From: CAINVV01 sp031432175 | Lineage (GTDB): Bacteria; Bacteroidota; Bacteroidia; Bacteroidales; Prolixibacteraceae | Assembly: GCA_964358545.1 (NCBI GenBank) | Contig: CAYHQN010000038.1 | Coordinates: 1-33,969, forward strand | Direction: 5' to 3' | Length of the DNA: 33,969 nucleotides | Shown here: in pieces, positions 25,110 to 33,726 of the stretch | Layout: each line of letters starts with the position of its first letter | How positions within the stretch are numbered: position 1 is the stretch's first letter | Position numbers and translations under genes: made by a program | The notes under the pieces: model-generated | Seen by the model: the letters and a program-made list of their open reading frames with translations, nothing else | Told to the model about the DNA's origin: nothing | Databases searched by the model: none

Positions 25110-25250
25110 AATTGGCAACACAGTTTGCTTACACCCCCGAACGATTTGGGAAGAAATGCAATAATACACCCGTTTTTACAGCTCCGTGGAATTGGTGTGA
25201 ATTCTTCCTGAATTCCCCTGACTCGTTTTTTGTGTTAATTGTATAAAATA

Positions 25251-26768
25251 TTACATTTTCACTTTGTCGCCCCAGGATGTTTCCCGTTTTTTCCCTTCCT
25301 CCAGCCATTGGATCAATACCCCTCGTTTGAAACTATCTTTTTCAGCATTCAGTTTTTTCATATCAAGACCAATAAAATTCTGGGCTTTCTCTTTTGTTTC
25401 GATAGAAGGATAGGGAACTTCCTTATTAAAACCTTTTGAAGCGAGTAGTCGGGCAAGCTCAATCCGGGTGTTCCCAATGATCACAATCCCGGAAGATATG
25501 ACCCGTCCAATTTCTATCGGAGCATGGAAAGAGGCGCCATGACTGGCTGCCGCAAAATCCCAGCGCCATTGGGCATGACGTATCCCTTGAAGTATATTTT
25601 TCATCTCTGTTTCGCTTGCCCCCAATTCCCATGCCTTCCCGGCTTCAACGTGTGCATAGACCAATAACTCTTCCAGTTTATCGCGGTTCTGTATAATCTT
25701 ATCCTGACGGTCATATACATCTTTAACAAGTTTACCAGACTCTTCACGGTGACAAACCTGGCATGAATTTGTAATGTTGTTGAGTGGTGACTGAATGTGA
25801 TGGTCGGTAAATTTCTGTCCACCTTCGCTTTTATACGGCATATGGCAATCAGCACATGAAACTCCTCTTTCTGCATGAATACCTAATGAGTAGGTCTCGA
25901 ATTCCGGATGTTGAGCTTTAAGCATTGGAGCTTTACTGATTTTATGGGTCCAGTCAGAAAAGGAGATTTCATCGTAGTAGCTTTCGATATTCTCGGCACT
26001 CATCCCCTTATCCCATGGGAAAGTGAGGTAAGCAGCACCTTCTGCCCTGTGTTTGTCAAAGTAATATTCAACATGGCATTGGGCACAAACCAATGAGCGC
26101 ATCTCCTGATGCGAAGCTTTAGTGATATCCTTCCCCTGCCTTTCAAATGCTTCAATCAATCCGGGACGGGAGATATGCAGATTCATGGTTTTGGCATCAT
26201 GACAATCTGCACATCCGATAGGATTAATCACTTCTGAAACCAGTCGTGACCACTGTCCGGTATAAAAACCGGTAATCCCTTCTTTGTTCATTAAACGTGG
26301 AACATCCGGACCTTTGCATGTCATACATGTAGATGGCTGAATACCGTCCTTCTTACTCTTAGGCGCCCCGGTCCTCAAAGTAGCTTGAATATCATTAATG
26401 GCATAAAAGTGTCCACGACCCTGTTTGTAATCTTTGGAGAAACCATATCCGGCCCAAAGAACCACCAAACGAGGGTTAATCTCCAACATATCAATAGATT
26501 TGTTGCCATTGTATTTGCTTGCAAATGTCGTATCAGCAGTTTGATAGTAAGTTTGAAATTCGCGGGGATATTGTTCACCCCAAACCTTATTTCTGGGTTC
26601 AAACTGTGAAATCTCAACTTTGGGCACATTGACGTAAAGTGCTTCTGTCCGTCGTTCGATAATTGATGAGGCGAGCAAACCGATAATGAATACTATAACA
26701 ACAGTGACTCCAAAAAGAAGCCATGCTGCCCATGGTTTTTTTTCGATGAATTGTGAAATGTTTTTCAT
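25251..26768 (-). CDS. nrfA: cytochrome c nitrite reductase, catalytic subunit (ammonia-forming)
   Basis: NrfA reduces nitrite to ammonium with six electrons in the periplasm. The diagnostic active-site heme motif CMTCK (C148-C151-K152), with lysine in place of histidine, is present. Four ordinary CxxCH sites follow: CADCH (~187), CAQCH (~227), CADCH (~304) and CQVCH (~335), giving five hemes. The N-terminus is a membrane-spanning signal or anchor (WAAWLLFGVTVVIVFIIGLL). The 505 residues match the family. It lies downstream of nrfH with a 114-bp gap that holds a hairpin. The start gives a short basic n-region (MKNISQFIEKK) before the membrane segment. Confidence 0.96.
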   Translation of the reverse strand: MKNISQFIEKKPWAAWLLFGVTVVIVFIIGLLASSIIERRTEALYVNVPKVEISQFEPRNKVWGEQYPREFQTYYQTADTTFASKYNGNKSIDMLEINPRLVVLWAGYGFSKDYKQGRGHFYAINDIQATLRTGAPKSKKDGIQPSTCMTCKGPDVPRLMNKEGITGFYTGQWSRLVSEVINPIGCADCHDAKTMNLHISRPGLIEAFERQGKDITKASHQEMRSLVCAQCHVEYYFDKHRAEGAAYLTFPWDKGMSAENIESYYDEISFSDWTHKISKAPMLKAQHPEFETYSLGIHAERGVSCADCHMPYKSEGGQKFTDHHIQSPLNNITNSCQVCHREESGKLVKDVYDRQDKIIQNRDKLEELLVYAHVEAGKAWELGASETEMKNILQGIRHAQWRWDFAAASHGASFHAPIEIGRVISSGIVIIGNTRIELARLLASKGFNKEVPYPSIETKEKAQNFIGLDMKKLNAEKDSFKRGVLIQWLEEGKKRETSWGDKVKM

Positions 26769-26796
26769 GTGTATATAATTTGTTTTTTAAAGGTCG

Positions 26797-26857
26797 CATG
26801 GAATACCCAGATATTCATTTTCGGTTGGTGTGAAAATATTCTCATGGGTATTTCATG
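26797..26857. repeat. inverted repeat between nrfH and nrfA
   Basis: Outer arms 26797-26809 and 26845-26857 pair at 12 of 13 positions. Inner arms ATTTTC (26817-26822) and GAAAAT (26832-26837) pair perfectly in register, separated from the outer stem by a 7x7 internal loop; the terminal loop is 9 bases. Each side also carries a direct ATATTC. In the nrfHA transcript it would form a structured intercistronic element. There is no U-tract after it in the minus direction, so partial termination, processing or an operator are all possible. Confidence 0.6.
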
Positions 26858-26882
26858 GAAGTTAAATTTTATTGACTTTTGA

Positions 26883-27461
26883 TTATTCTGTAATAATTTT
26901 TTTAAGCCATTCGGGCACAGGGCTTTCCGGAAATGGGACCCTTGCAAATGGAGCACTGCTTAAACTGTTTACTCTTCCATGCGGTACTTCACGATGACAT
27001 TCCCAGCACACACGTTCGGTTGTATGTACATCCCTGTTTTTAAGTGATACCAGCGGATTGGATTGCGTAAGCAGTGCTGAATGGCAACGGATACAATTCT
27101 GATGAACCACCCTCTTCCCTGCATCCAGAATAGTGATAACCTGAGGTTCCATCCTCAGTGCAAACATTGTTGCATGACGTATTCCATCTTTTGCTTTGAA
27201 AAAGTATTTATTGAAAACATTGTCATGTGGAACGTGACATTCGTTGCAAGTTGTATATTGACGATGTGAGCTATGGCTCCAGGTTGCGTATTGTGGTGCC
27301 ATTATGTGGCAGTTGACACAAGTTTCAGGATTGTCGGAGAGATAGGAGTATGCCTTGCTGATGTAAAAAAGGAAAAAAAACAAACCCAGCATGATAGCTG
27401 ACAGGATCAATACAGGAAGCCGCCAGGGTTTAGGAGGGACCAATTTAATAAGAAATTTCAT
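26883..27461 (-). CDS. nrfH: cytochrome c nitrite reductase, membrane subunit (NapC/NirT family)
   Basis: NrfH anchors NrfA and passes electrons from menaquinol to it. One N-terminal membrane helix (LPVLILSAIMLGLFFFLFYI) is followed by four heme sites at C48 (CVNCHIM), C72 (CNECH), C123 (CIRCH) and C152 (CWECH). The first has the CxxCHxM form typical of NrfH. The start chosen, MKFLIKLVPPKPW (192 residues), gives a normal short cytoplasmic end. An ATG 21 codons upstream would add an unusual cysteine-containing stretch. It is the first gene of the nrfHA operon, divergent from lemA. Confidence 0.94.
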   Translation of the reverse strand: MKFLIKLVPPKPWRLPVLILSAIMLGLFFFLFYISKAYSYLSDNPETCVNCHIMAPQYATWSHSSHRQYTTCNECHVPHDNVFNKYFFKAKDGIRHATMFALRMEPQVITILDAGKRVVHQNCIRCHSALLTQSNPLVSLKNRDVHTTERVCWECHREVPHGRVNSLSSAPFARVPFPESPVPEWLKKIITE

Positions 27462-27535
27462 GGCTGAATGTGAAAGTCCTTTACATTTGATTTTGATGTA
27501 ATATAATGCTGTTTTTGAGCTCAAATAAATTACTT

Positions 27536-27543
27536 CAAATATA
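27536..27543 (-). promoter_or_regulatory. candidate -7 box for nrfHA
   Basis: On the minus strand this reads TATATTTG, an exact TAnnTTTG match. A start near 27530 would leave a leader of roughly 70 bases before the chosen nrfH ATG and would exclude the longer start at 27524. No well-spaced -33 TTTG was found, so an activator could be needed. Confidence 0.4.
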
Positions 27544-27591
27544 TAGCATATTATTTACAATCTGTACCCGCGCGGAAAACAAATTAATTTG

Positions 27592-27599
27592 TACATTTG
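27592..27599 (+). promoter_or_regulatory. candidate -7 box for lemA
   Basis: TACATTTG matches TAnnTTTG exactly. It overlaps the upstream ATG at 27597, which argues that lemA translation begins at 27627 instead. The -33 region has only TCTG near 27570, so the match is one-sided. Confidence 0.45.
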
Positions 27600-27626
27600 A
27601 AATATAAAACCTTAAAAACCTTTGCC

Positions 27627-28184
27627 ATGATTTGGATTATTCCTGTAGTTATTGTAGTGATTATCTTCTGGCTGATTGGCATTTACAACAGCCTGGTAAG
27701 GCTTCGCAACACGAGGCAGAACGCTTTCGCGGATATTGATGTGCAACTAAAACAGCGGCACGATCTGATCCCCCAGCTCGTAGAGACCGTAAAAGGTTAC
27801 GCGACCCACGAGAAGGAGTTGTTGCTTAAAATCACCCAGGCCAGGACTGCCGCGATGGGAGCCACCACCATTGATGAAAAAATCAAGACAGAAACACAAC
27901 TTTCGGCTGCGCTGCAGGGTCTGAAAATATCGGTCGAAGCCTATCCCGATCTGAAAGCCAACCAAAACTTCCTGCAACTTCAGGAAGAGCTGAGCGACAT
28001 CGAAAACAAACTGGCTGCCGCCCGCAGGTATTTCAACGCGGCTACAACCGAATACAACACAGGCATCGAAACCTTCCCGTCCAACCTGATCGCCAATAGT
28101 TTCGGCTTCCTGCGCGAGACCCTTTTCGACCTTGGCCAGGAACGGGTATCCTTTGAGGAACCACCGAAGATCAGCTTCAATTAA
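27627..28184 (+). CDS. lemA: LemA family protein
   Basis: It is a membrane-anchored coiled-coil protein of unknown biochemical role, often encoded beside M48 proteases. The protein has one N-terminal membrane helix (IWIIPVVIVVIIFWLIGIY). The family core follows, with LVRLRNTRQNAFADIDVQLKQ and RHDLIPQLVETVKGYATHE, then long helices with ENKLAAARRYFNAATTEYN. The start MIWIIPVV (185 residues) matches family starts; the ATG 10 codons upstream falls inside a promoter-like box. Its stop overlaps the next start by one base (TAATG), indicating translational coupling. DNA here is clearly more GC-rich than at the nitrilase two genes on. Confidence 0.93.
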   Translation: MIWIIPVVIVVIIFWLIGIYNSLVRLRNTRQNAFADIDVQLKQRHDLIPQLVETVKGYATHEKELLLKITQARTAAMGATTIDEKIKTETQLSAALQGLKISVEAYPDLKANQNFLQLQEELSDIENKLAAARRYFNAATTEYNTGIETFPSNLIANSFGFLRETLFDLGQERVSFEEPPKISFN

Positions 28185-29110
28185 TGACCTACGTTGGCAT
28201 ACAGACTCAAATCCGGAGAAACAATTTCAACAGTGTTCTCCTGATTCTGGCTTTCCCTACCGTGCTGCTTGGGATGGTCTATGCTATCCTCTATTTCAGC
28301 CAGCGCCAGCAAGAAGTTCAGATCGTGAATGACACATTTGTACGGGTGGTACCGTTTGTGATCCTTGGCACTACCATCTGGTTTTTGGTTGCCTGGTTGA
28401 TACACAACTCCCTTATCAGGATGGCAACCGGATCGAAACCGCTGGAGCGGATTGAAAACAAGCGGGTGTATAATCTCGTCGAGAATCTTTGCATCTCGAA
28501 AGGGATGAAGATCCCGCGAATCTATGTTATTGAAGACGATTCGCTCAACGCCTTTGCCAGCGGTATCAGCGCGCGCACCTTTTCTGTCACCCTTTCGCGC
28601 GGCATCATCAACAAGCTGGAGGATGACGAACTCGAAGGGGTGATCGCCCACGAACTTTCCCATATCCGTAACCGGGATGTCAGGTTGATGATCGTCTCGA
28701 TCATCTTTGTGGGCATTTTTGCCTTCGTAGCCGAGATGGCCTTCCGGAGCATCCGTTTCGGGGCCTTGTCGAGGGGTAAAAAAGATACAGGTATAGCGAT
28801 TCTGGTTGTTATCGTTGTTTCCGCCATTTGTTACCTGATTGCACTGCTGCTCCGCTTCGGCATCTCCAGATCACGCGAGTACATGGCCGATGCCGGGGCC
28901 GCCGAAATGACAAGGAAGCCGTACGCACTGGCCAGCGCGTTGCGGAAAATCAGCAATGATCCGCTGATCGAAGCGGTTGAAAACCGCGATGTCGCCCAAC
29001 TCTTCATCGAAAACCCTCAACCGGAAGAGCAGAAATTCTCATTTAGCAACCTCTTCTCGACCCACCCACCAATCCAGAAAAGGATTGAGCTGCTGGACCA
29101 GTTCGCATGA
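28184..29110 (+). CDS. M48 family zinc metalloprotease (HtpX-like)
   Basis: This is an integral membrane protease probably involved in membrane protein quality control. The zinc site is HELSH (H156, E157, H160), with the third ligand E232 in SREYMADAGA. Two membrane helices precede the catalytic domain (VLLILAFPTVLLGMVYAIL; VVPFVILGTTIWFLVAWLI), and two more lie between the zinc motif and the third ligand. The C-terminus STHPPIQKRIELLDQ is typical of HtpX relatives. The 308-residue length fits. Pairing with lemA by a one-base overlap is a known arrangement. The physiological substrates are unknown. Confidence 0.92.
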   Translation: MTYVGIQTQIRRNNFNSVLLILAFPTVLLGMVYAILYFSQRQQEVQIVNDTFVRVVPFVILGTTIWFLVAWLIHNSLIRMATGSKPLERIENKRVYNLVENLCISKGMKIPRIYVIEDDSLNAFASGISARTFSVTLSRGIINKLEDDELEGVIAHELSHIRNRDVRLMIVSIIFVGIFAFVAEMAFRSIRFGALSRGKKDTGIAILVVIVVSAICYLIALLLRFGISRSREYMADAGAAEMTRKPYALASALRKISNDPLIEAVENRDVAQLFIENPQPEEQKFSFSNLFSTHPPIQKRIELLDQFA

Positions 29111-29209
29111 TTCAAAAGAAAATGAGAAGAGATTATAATTCAATCAAAATATCTCCTTCTTATCTTCATACCCTCGCGATCCATGTATAGAACCAAAAAT
29201 ATGATCACA

Positions 29210-30259
29210 ATGAACCTTAAGCGTAACAAAAAATTCTTTAGTGTAAGAAATTCTTTAACTTTTTTCTTAATTGCACTTATACATACCTTAATTGGGTGTT
29301 CAAATGTTTCAAAAGACTTAAAGAATGAAGGGAATTCTGGTTCTTCAGACAGTATCATTAAAGTGGCTCTTCTCCAAATCAATCCTTATGGAGCAAATGT
29401 TGAGGCAAATCTAAAAAAGGGAGATGACTATTGCAGAAAAGCAAAATCTTTAGGTGCAGATATTGTACTCTTCCCTGAGATGTGGAGTATAGGATATTCA
29501 GAATTTTATATGCCTGGAAATAGTCATTCGTCAAAAAATTGCCTTTTGAGTTTCGAAGACTGGAAAGCTAAAGCTGTTGATTCCAGAAGTGAATTTATTA
29601 TTCATTTTCAACATCTTGCAATCGAACTGAATATTGCAATAGTAATTACTTATCTTGAAAAATGGAATGGACTTCCCCGAAATGTTTCTTCTGTTATTGA
29701 TTCAAAGGGCAATATCTTAATGACCTATGCAAAAGTGCATACATGCGATTTTGCATTAATGGAATCAAATTGTACTCCTGGTGATGATTTTTATGTTTGT
29801 GAGCTGCCAATAAGAGGAGAGAGAGTTAAAATAGGAATTATGATTTGTTATGACAGAGAACTCCCCGAGAGCGCCAGGATATTAATGCTAAAAGGAGCCG
29901 AATTGATTCTTACACCTAATGCATGCCAATTAGATGAAAAACGGATTAACCAATTTCAAACACGCGCATTTGAAAATGCAATTGGAGTTGCAATGGCTAA
30001 CTATCCGAAACCTTTTCAGAATGGTCAATCATGTGCTTTTGATTCTAATGGCGACAAAGTTTTTGTAGCTAATGAAAAAGAGGGAATTTTCATCGTCCCG
30101 TTCGATATGAAAAAAATTCGTGCTCATAGGAAAAAAACAATTTTTGGAAATGCGTACAGAAGACCAAATAAATATCATTTGTTAATATCGCCTGAGGCAG
30201 ATACAATTTTCATCCGGAATAATGGCTTAGGGGGAAAATTTATCAGAGAAAACAGGTAG
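29210..30259 (+). CDS. nitrilase/carbon-nitrogen hydrolase family lipoprotein
   Basis: The nitrilase triad is complete: glutamate in LFPEMWS (E90), lysine in AKVHTCD (K175) and cysteine in MICYDRE (C213). The family hydrolyses nitriles, amides or carbamoyl groups; the substrate is unknown. The N-terminus is a lipoprotein signal with basic residues, a hydrophobic core and a lipobox-like LIGC (C30), so the protein should be exported and lipid-anchored, which is unusual for a mostly cytosolic family. Alternative ATGs 3 and 9 codons upstream would lengthen the signal. The gene is AT-rich: one 60-base row counted by hand (29401-29460) is 37% GC, against 58% for a row in the M48 gene (28921-28980). 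This suggests transfer. Confidence 0.85.
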   Translation: MNLKRNKKFFSVRNSLTFFLIALIHTLIGCSNVSKDLKNEGNSGSSDSIIKVALLQINPYGANVEANLKKGDDYCRKAKSLGADIVLFPEMWSIGYSEFYMPGNSHSSKNCLLSFEDWKAKAVDSRSEFIIHFQHLAIELNIAIVITYLEKWNGLPRNVSSVIDSKGNILMTYAKVHTCDFALMESNCTPGDDFYVCELPIRGERVKIGIMICYDRELPESARILMLKGAELILTPNACQLDEKRINQFQTRAFENAIGVAMANYPKPFQNGQSCAFDSNGDKVFVANEKEGIFIVPFDMKKIRAHRKKTIFGNAYRRPNKYHLLISPEADTIFIRNNGLGGKFIRENR

Positions 30260-30390
30260 TGATAATAACCCGGCTGGTGCAGATATTCAATGTTCCTGCT
30301 GATCAATTTCAGTGCAGTCAACCTACATTACAAACTCATCTTCAATCCAAAATACCAAACTCTACCCTCACCCAAAACCCCTTCAATCTT

Positions 30391-30426
30391 CTAAATTCTG
30401 CTAATTCTATAATTCTGTAAATTCTG
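30391..30426. repeat. short AATTCTG-type tandem-like repeat
   Basis: The motif AATTCT recurs four times at 8-9 base spacing in the gap between the nitrilase and the convergent protease gene. Such TAAATTCTG runs are, from memory, common between genes in Bacteroidota. No hairpin with a U-tract was found in this 176-base gap. Confidence 0.45.
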
Positions 30427-30435
30427 ATTCAGACA

Positions 30436-33400
30436 TTATTTTTTCATTTTAGTCGGGTACGCCGGCCTTACAGGCTCTTCAACAGGATTCTTGGCTAACT
30501 CCTTCAGGGCAACTTCTATGGCCTTCTCCAGTTGCAGGTCCTTTCCTGCTATCACATCTGCCGGCCATTGTTCCACCTCAATATCAGGCGCTACACCAAC
30601 ATTCTCCACCACAAATCCATCCTTGGTCCAGATGGCAAGATTTGGTGCGGTAACCGATCCACCGTCGATGAATTCAGGGAACCCCAGTATGCCTACAAGG
30701 CCTCCCCAGGTTCGTTTCCCGACGAGGGTGCCAACATTGAATTTTCTGAACATCCACGGAAGGAAATCACCGCCCGAACCTGCGGTTTCATCAATGATCA
30801 TCACTTTGGGCCCCTGGATGGATGCACTCGGGGATTTGAGATCCGATCCATATCTCATGTTCCAGTTGGCCTGAAGCGGGCGTCGAAGAATATCAATATA
30901 ATAATCAGCCAGGGAGCCGCCGCCATTGAACCGTTCATCAACGATCACGGCTTTTCTGTTTGCCTGCGGAAAGAAATATCTTTTAAAATATTCGTGTCCT
31001 GCCCCCGATGTATTGGGCACATAAACATAGGCAACCTGCCCATTGGTCGCCTCCGTTACTTTTTTAAGGTTCCCTTCAACCCAGTCGCGGTTCCTCAGCG
31101 AATATTCATTGCTTACAGGTACCACTTTCACGGTACGCGAACCTTTGTAATCAGGCTGATCACTGATGGTCAGTTCCACAATTTTGTCATTGGTATTCTC
31201 AAAGAAACTGAATAAGTTTTTATCGGCAGTTACATCATTTCCGTTGACGGCAAGGAGGTAGGTTCCCGGTTTGATGTTCAGACCGGGCTCGGTTAAAGGA
31301 GATCTGAGATCGGGGTTCCAGTTCAGTCCCCCGTAAATTTTAGTAATCTGATATCTGTTTCCTGAAATTGCATAATCCGCTCCGAGTAATCCGACTCCGA
31401 CACTTTTGGGATTGTACAGGCGGTCCCCTCCCCCTTGTATGCGGTGATGGCCAACTCCCAATTCACTGCACATCCATTGAATAATCCTGTTAAGGTCGCT
31501 TCTGCAGGCAAGGTCCGGAAGAAACTTCGCATATTTTACTTTCATGGCAGGCCAGTCGACCCCATGCATGCCGGGATCATAAAAATAGTCGCGGTTGACC
31601 CTCCATGCCTCATCAAAAATCTCAGGCCATTCTGCCAGGGGATCTATTTTAACTGAAAGCGCTGAAGTATTCAAAATCCCCTTGCCCGCTTCAGGCTTTT
31701 TCCCGGTTCCCGTAATGCCATAAACCGGTCCTTTTACATAGAACATCTTTTTACGGTCTGCAGAGATGCCATAACCATTGAGTTCCATCACTTCGCTGTC
31801 TTTACGCTCTTTCAGGTCATACTTGTGAAGCATGGGTGAGGCCGTAGGGCCTGAAGTCCTGGCAATGTAAAAGATCTCACCGGTTGCCCCTACGTTAAGT
31901 TCATAATAGTCACCAGCCCTGACCGGCAGGTTGATGGTGCGCTCCGTTATGCCATCCGTATCAATCTTCAGCAGCTTTGGTTTTTCTGCTACTGCTTTCG
32001 TGGATTTGACATCCTTCACGTTTTTATCAGCCTGTTTGACAGAGTCTTTAGCCTCTTTTTTTCCAGTCTCTTCATCACTTTCTTTGGTGAAAGGTGAAAC
32101 AATATCTTTTCGCAGTGTTGCAAGCCAGATCGAATTGGTCATCTTCATATCCTGGTTCGAAAGGTCGAACCAGTTCACCACAGGACCCGCGTCTGTTGAA
32201 GCAAAGAAATAGATATTCTCCCCGTTGGGATCAAACACCGGATCCGATGCATCACACATGCCATCCGTAACCGGGAATGATTTTTGCTGGTCGAGAGAGT
32301 AGAGGAAGACAACCTTGAAATAGGTTTTGGCCATTTTAGTATAAAGAATCCACCTGGAATCTGACGACCAGTCGCCGAACATTTGCCTGAATTGTCCGGG
32401 GGCGTAAAGTTCGTCTGAATCGACCTTTTTCACGGCGCCTGATTCGGTATCGAGAATGTAAAGGGTCCTGCCATTGTCGGTGAAAGAGATTTTTTTACTG
32501 TCGGGCGACCATTTGGTATAGGCATAGAAGCCCGTACCCGGAAGGCTGTAAAATTTCAATTCACCCTTCCCATCCTGCGATTGAATTTGCAACATGTACT
32601 CACCTGACGCATCCGAAAACCACGCTATAGACTTCCCGTCCGGAGACCAGGAAGGATATTTTTCATGTGCCCCGGTTGAGTTGGTAAGATTCCTTGGATC
32701 CCCCTTTTCGGCCGGAAGAGTAATGATGTCGCCCCTGTAATCCATGGCTACCCTGGAACCGGATGGGGAGATATCCATCCAGCGTATGTAATTATTCCCC
32801 TGGGCATACCTCGGGCGGAGTTCAAGCAGGTCGGCGGCAATACCTACGGTTAATTTTTGCTCTGAATTGGATGCTGTGTCAAAAGTGTGCAGGTATCCTT
32901 CCTGCTCGAAAACGATCTTCCCGTTTCCCGCAGAAGCTTTTAATATTGGAAAATCACGGAAGGTGGTCAATTGCTTTACCTCCTTGGTGGACTGGTCGAA
33001 GGAAAACAGATTAAACTCCCCGTTCCTGTCGCTTGTAAAATAGATCTTTCCGGAAACCCACATTGGATCCGCATCGTTACAGCCTCCCTGCGGTTGGGGG
33101 ATGGCGGTCACGGAATGGTCGGCAAAAGAGTAAACCCAGATTCTTGATATCGTTCCTCCCCTGTAATGTTTCCACTGCTGATATACCGGTACCAACGGAG
33201 TATAGGCCAGGTATCTCCCATCGGGCGAGTAAGAGGCAAACCATCCATTCGGAATATCCAGTTTTTCAGGAAATCCGCCTGCCAGACTGACTGTGAAAAA
33301 CTGAAAGTATCTGCCCGAAAAAGTTGACCGCTGCGAGGCAAACAGAACACTTTTCCCATCAGGGGTGAATCCCCTTACCAGATCATTTCCGGGATGCCAG

Positions 33401-33726
33401 GTAAGCCTTTTGGGTATTCCACCTTCGGCAGGAATAACATATACATCGGTATTGCCATCGTACTGGGCGCTAAAAGCGATTAATTTCCCGTCGGGCGAAA
33501 AGCATGGGTCCGATTCGATCCCTTCATCCACTGTCAGCCTTTTGGGATCGGAACCATCCAAATTGGCGATCCAAAGGTCCTCCGCATAAATGAAGGCGAT
33601 ATGATTTTGGCCGATAGCCGGTTGGGAAAGCATTCTGGTGTCTTTTGAATCGATCCCGAAGGACAATTCCGGGAGAAGAGAAACAAAAAAGATGATCGAC
33701 AGGATGCGCATGCAATTCTTTTCCAT
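30436..33726 (-). CDS. tricorn-like S41 protease, exported
   Basis: The layout matches tricorn core proteases. A signal peptide (RILSIIFFVSLLPELSFG) leads two stretches of WD40/PD40-like beta-propeller repeats, recognisable by recurring FSPDGK, WSPDGK and WSSDSR motifs (~residues 30-640). A charged linker near 545-590 is rich in Lys, Asp and Glu. A PDZ-like segment and the C-terminal S41 catalytic domain follow. The nucleophile is S984 in TAGSGGD; the catalytic histidine is in GVGHHRIQ (H760 or H761). At 1096 residues it is of normal size. Archaeal tricorn is cytosolic, while this signal peptide points to the periplasm. It converges with the nitrilase and appears monocistronic. M6 is an alternative start. 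Confidence 0.92.
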   Translation of the reverse strand: MEKNCMRILSIIFFVSLLPELSFGIDSKDTRMLSQPAIGQNHIAFIYAEDLWIANLDGSDPKRLTVDEGIESDPCFSPDGKLIAFSAQYDGNTDVYVIPAEGGIPKRLTWHPGNDLVRGFTPDGKSVLFASQRSTFSGRYFQFFTVSLAGGFPEKLDIPNGWFASYSPDGRYLAYTPLVPVYQQWKHYRGGTISRIWVYSFADHSVTAIPQPQGGCNDADPMWVSGKIYFTSDRNGEFNLFSFDQSTKEVKQLTTFRDFPILKASAGNGKIVFEQEGYLHTFDTASNSEQKLTVGIAADLLELRPRYAQGNNYIRWMDISPSGSRVAMDYRGDIITLPAEKGDPRNLTNSTGAHEKYPSWSPDGKSIAWFSDASGEYMLQIQSQDGKGELKFYSLPGTGFYAYTKWSPDSKKISFTDNGRTLYILDTESGAVKKVDSDELYAPGQFRQMFGDWSSDSRWILYTKMAKTYFKVVFLYSLDQQKSFPVTDGMCDASDPVFDPNGENIYFFASTDAGPVVNWFDLSNQDMKMTNSIWLATLRKDIVSPFTKESDEETGKKEAKDSVKQADKNVKDVKSTKAVAEKPKLLKIDTDGITERTINLPVRAGDYYELNVGATGEIFYIARTSGPTASPMLHKYDLKERKDSEVMELNGYGISADRKKMFYVKGPVYGITGTGKKPEAGKGILNTSALSVKIDPLAEWPEIFDEAWRVNRDYFYDPGMHGVDWPAMKVKYAKFLPDLACRSDLNRIIQWMCSELGVGHHRIQGGGDRLYNPKSVGVGLLGADYAISGNRYQITKIYGGLNWNPDLRSPLTEPGLNIKPGTYLLAVNGNDVTADKNLFSFFENTNDKIVELTISDQPDYKGSRTVKVVPVSNEYSLRNRDWVEGNLKKVTEATNGQVAYVYVPNTSGAGHEYFKRYFFPQANRKAVIVDERFNGGGSLADYYIDILRRPLQANWNMRYGSDLKSPSASIQGPKVMIIDETAGSGGDFLPWMFRKFNVGTLVGKRTWGGLVGILGFPEFIDGGSVTAPNLAIWTKDGFVVENVGVAPDIEVEQWPADVIAGKDLQLEKAIEVALKELAKNPVEEPVRPAYPTKMKK

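Noticed and set aside
25185..25225. GAATTC-TTCCT-GAATTC stem as a terminator between the HD gene and nrfA
   Set aside because: A 6-bp AT-rich stem whose U-run lies more than 8 bases away is too weak to support.
26765..26956. 63-codon minus-strand frame spanning the nrfH end and the nrfH-nrfA gap
   Set aside because: It overlaps the nrfH coding sequence and the hairpin and has no protein-like features.
28181..28663. 160-codon minus-strand frame opposite the M48 protease
   Set aside because: It is antisense to the membrane and catalytic part of a clear M48 protease; the GC-rich DNA keeps it open.
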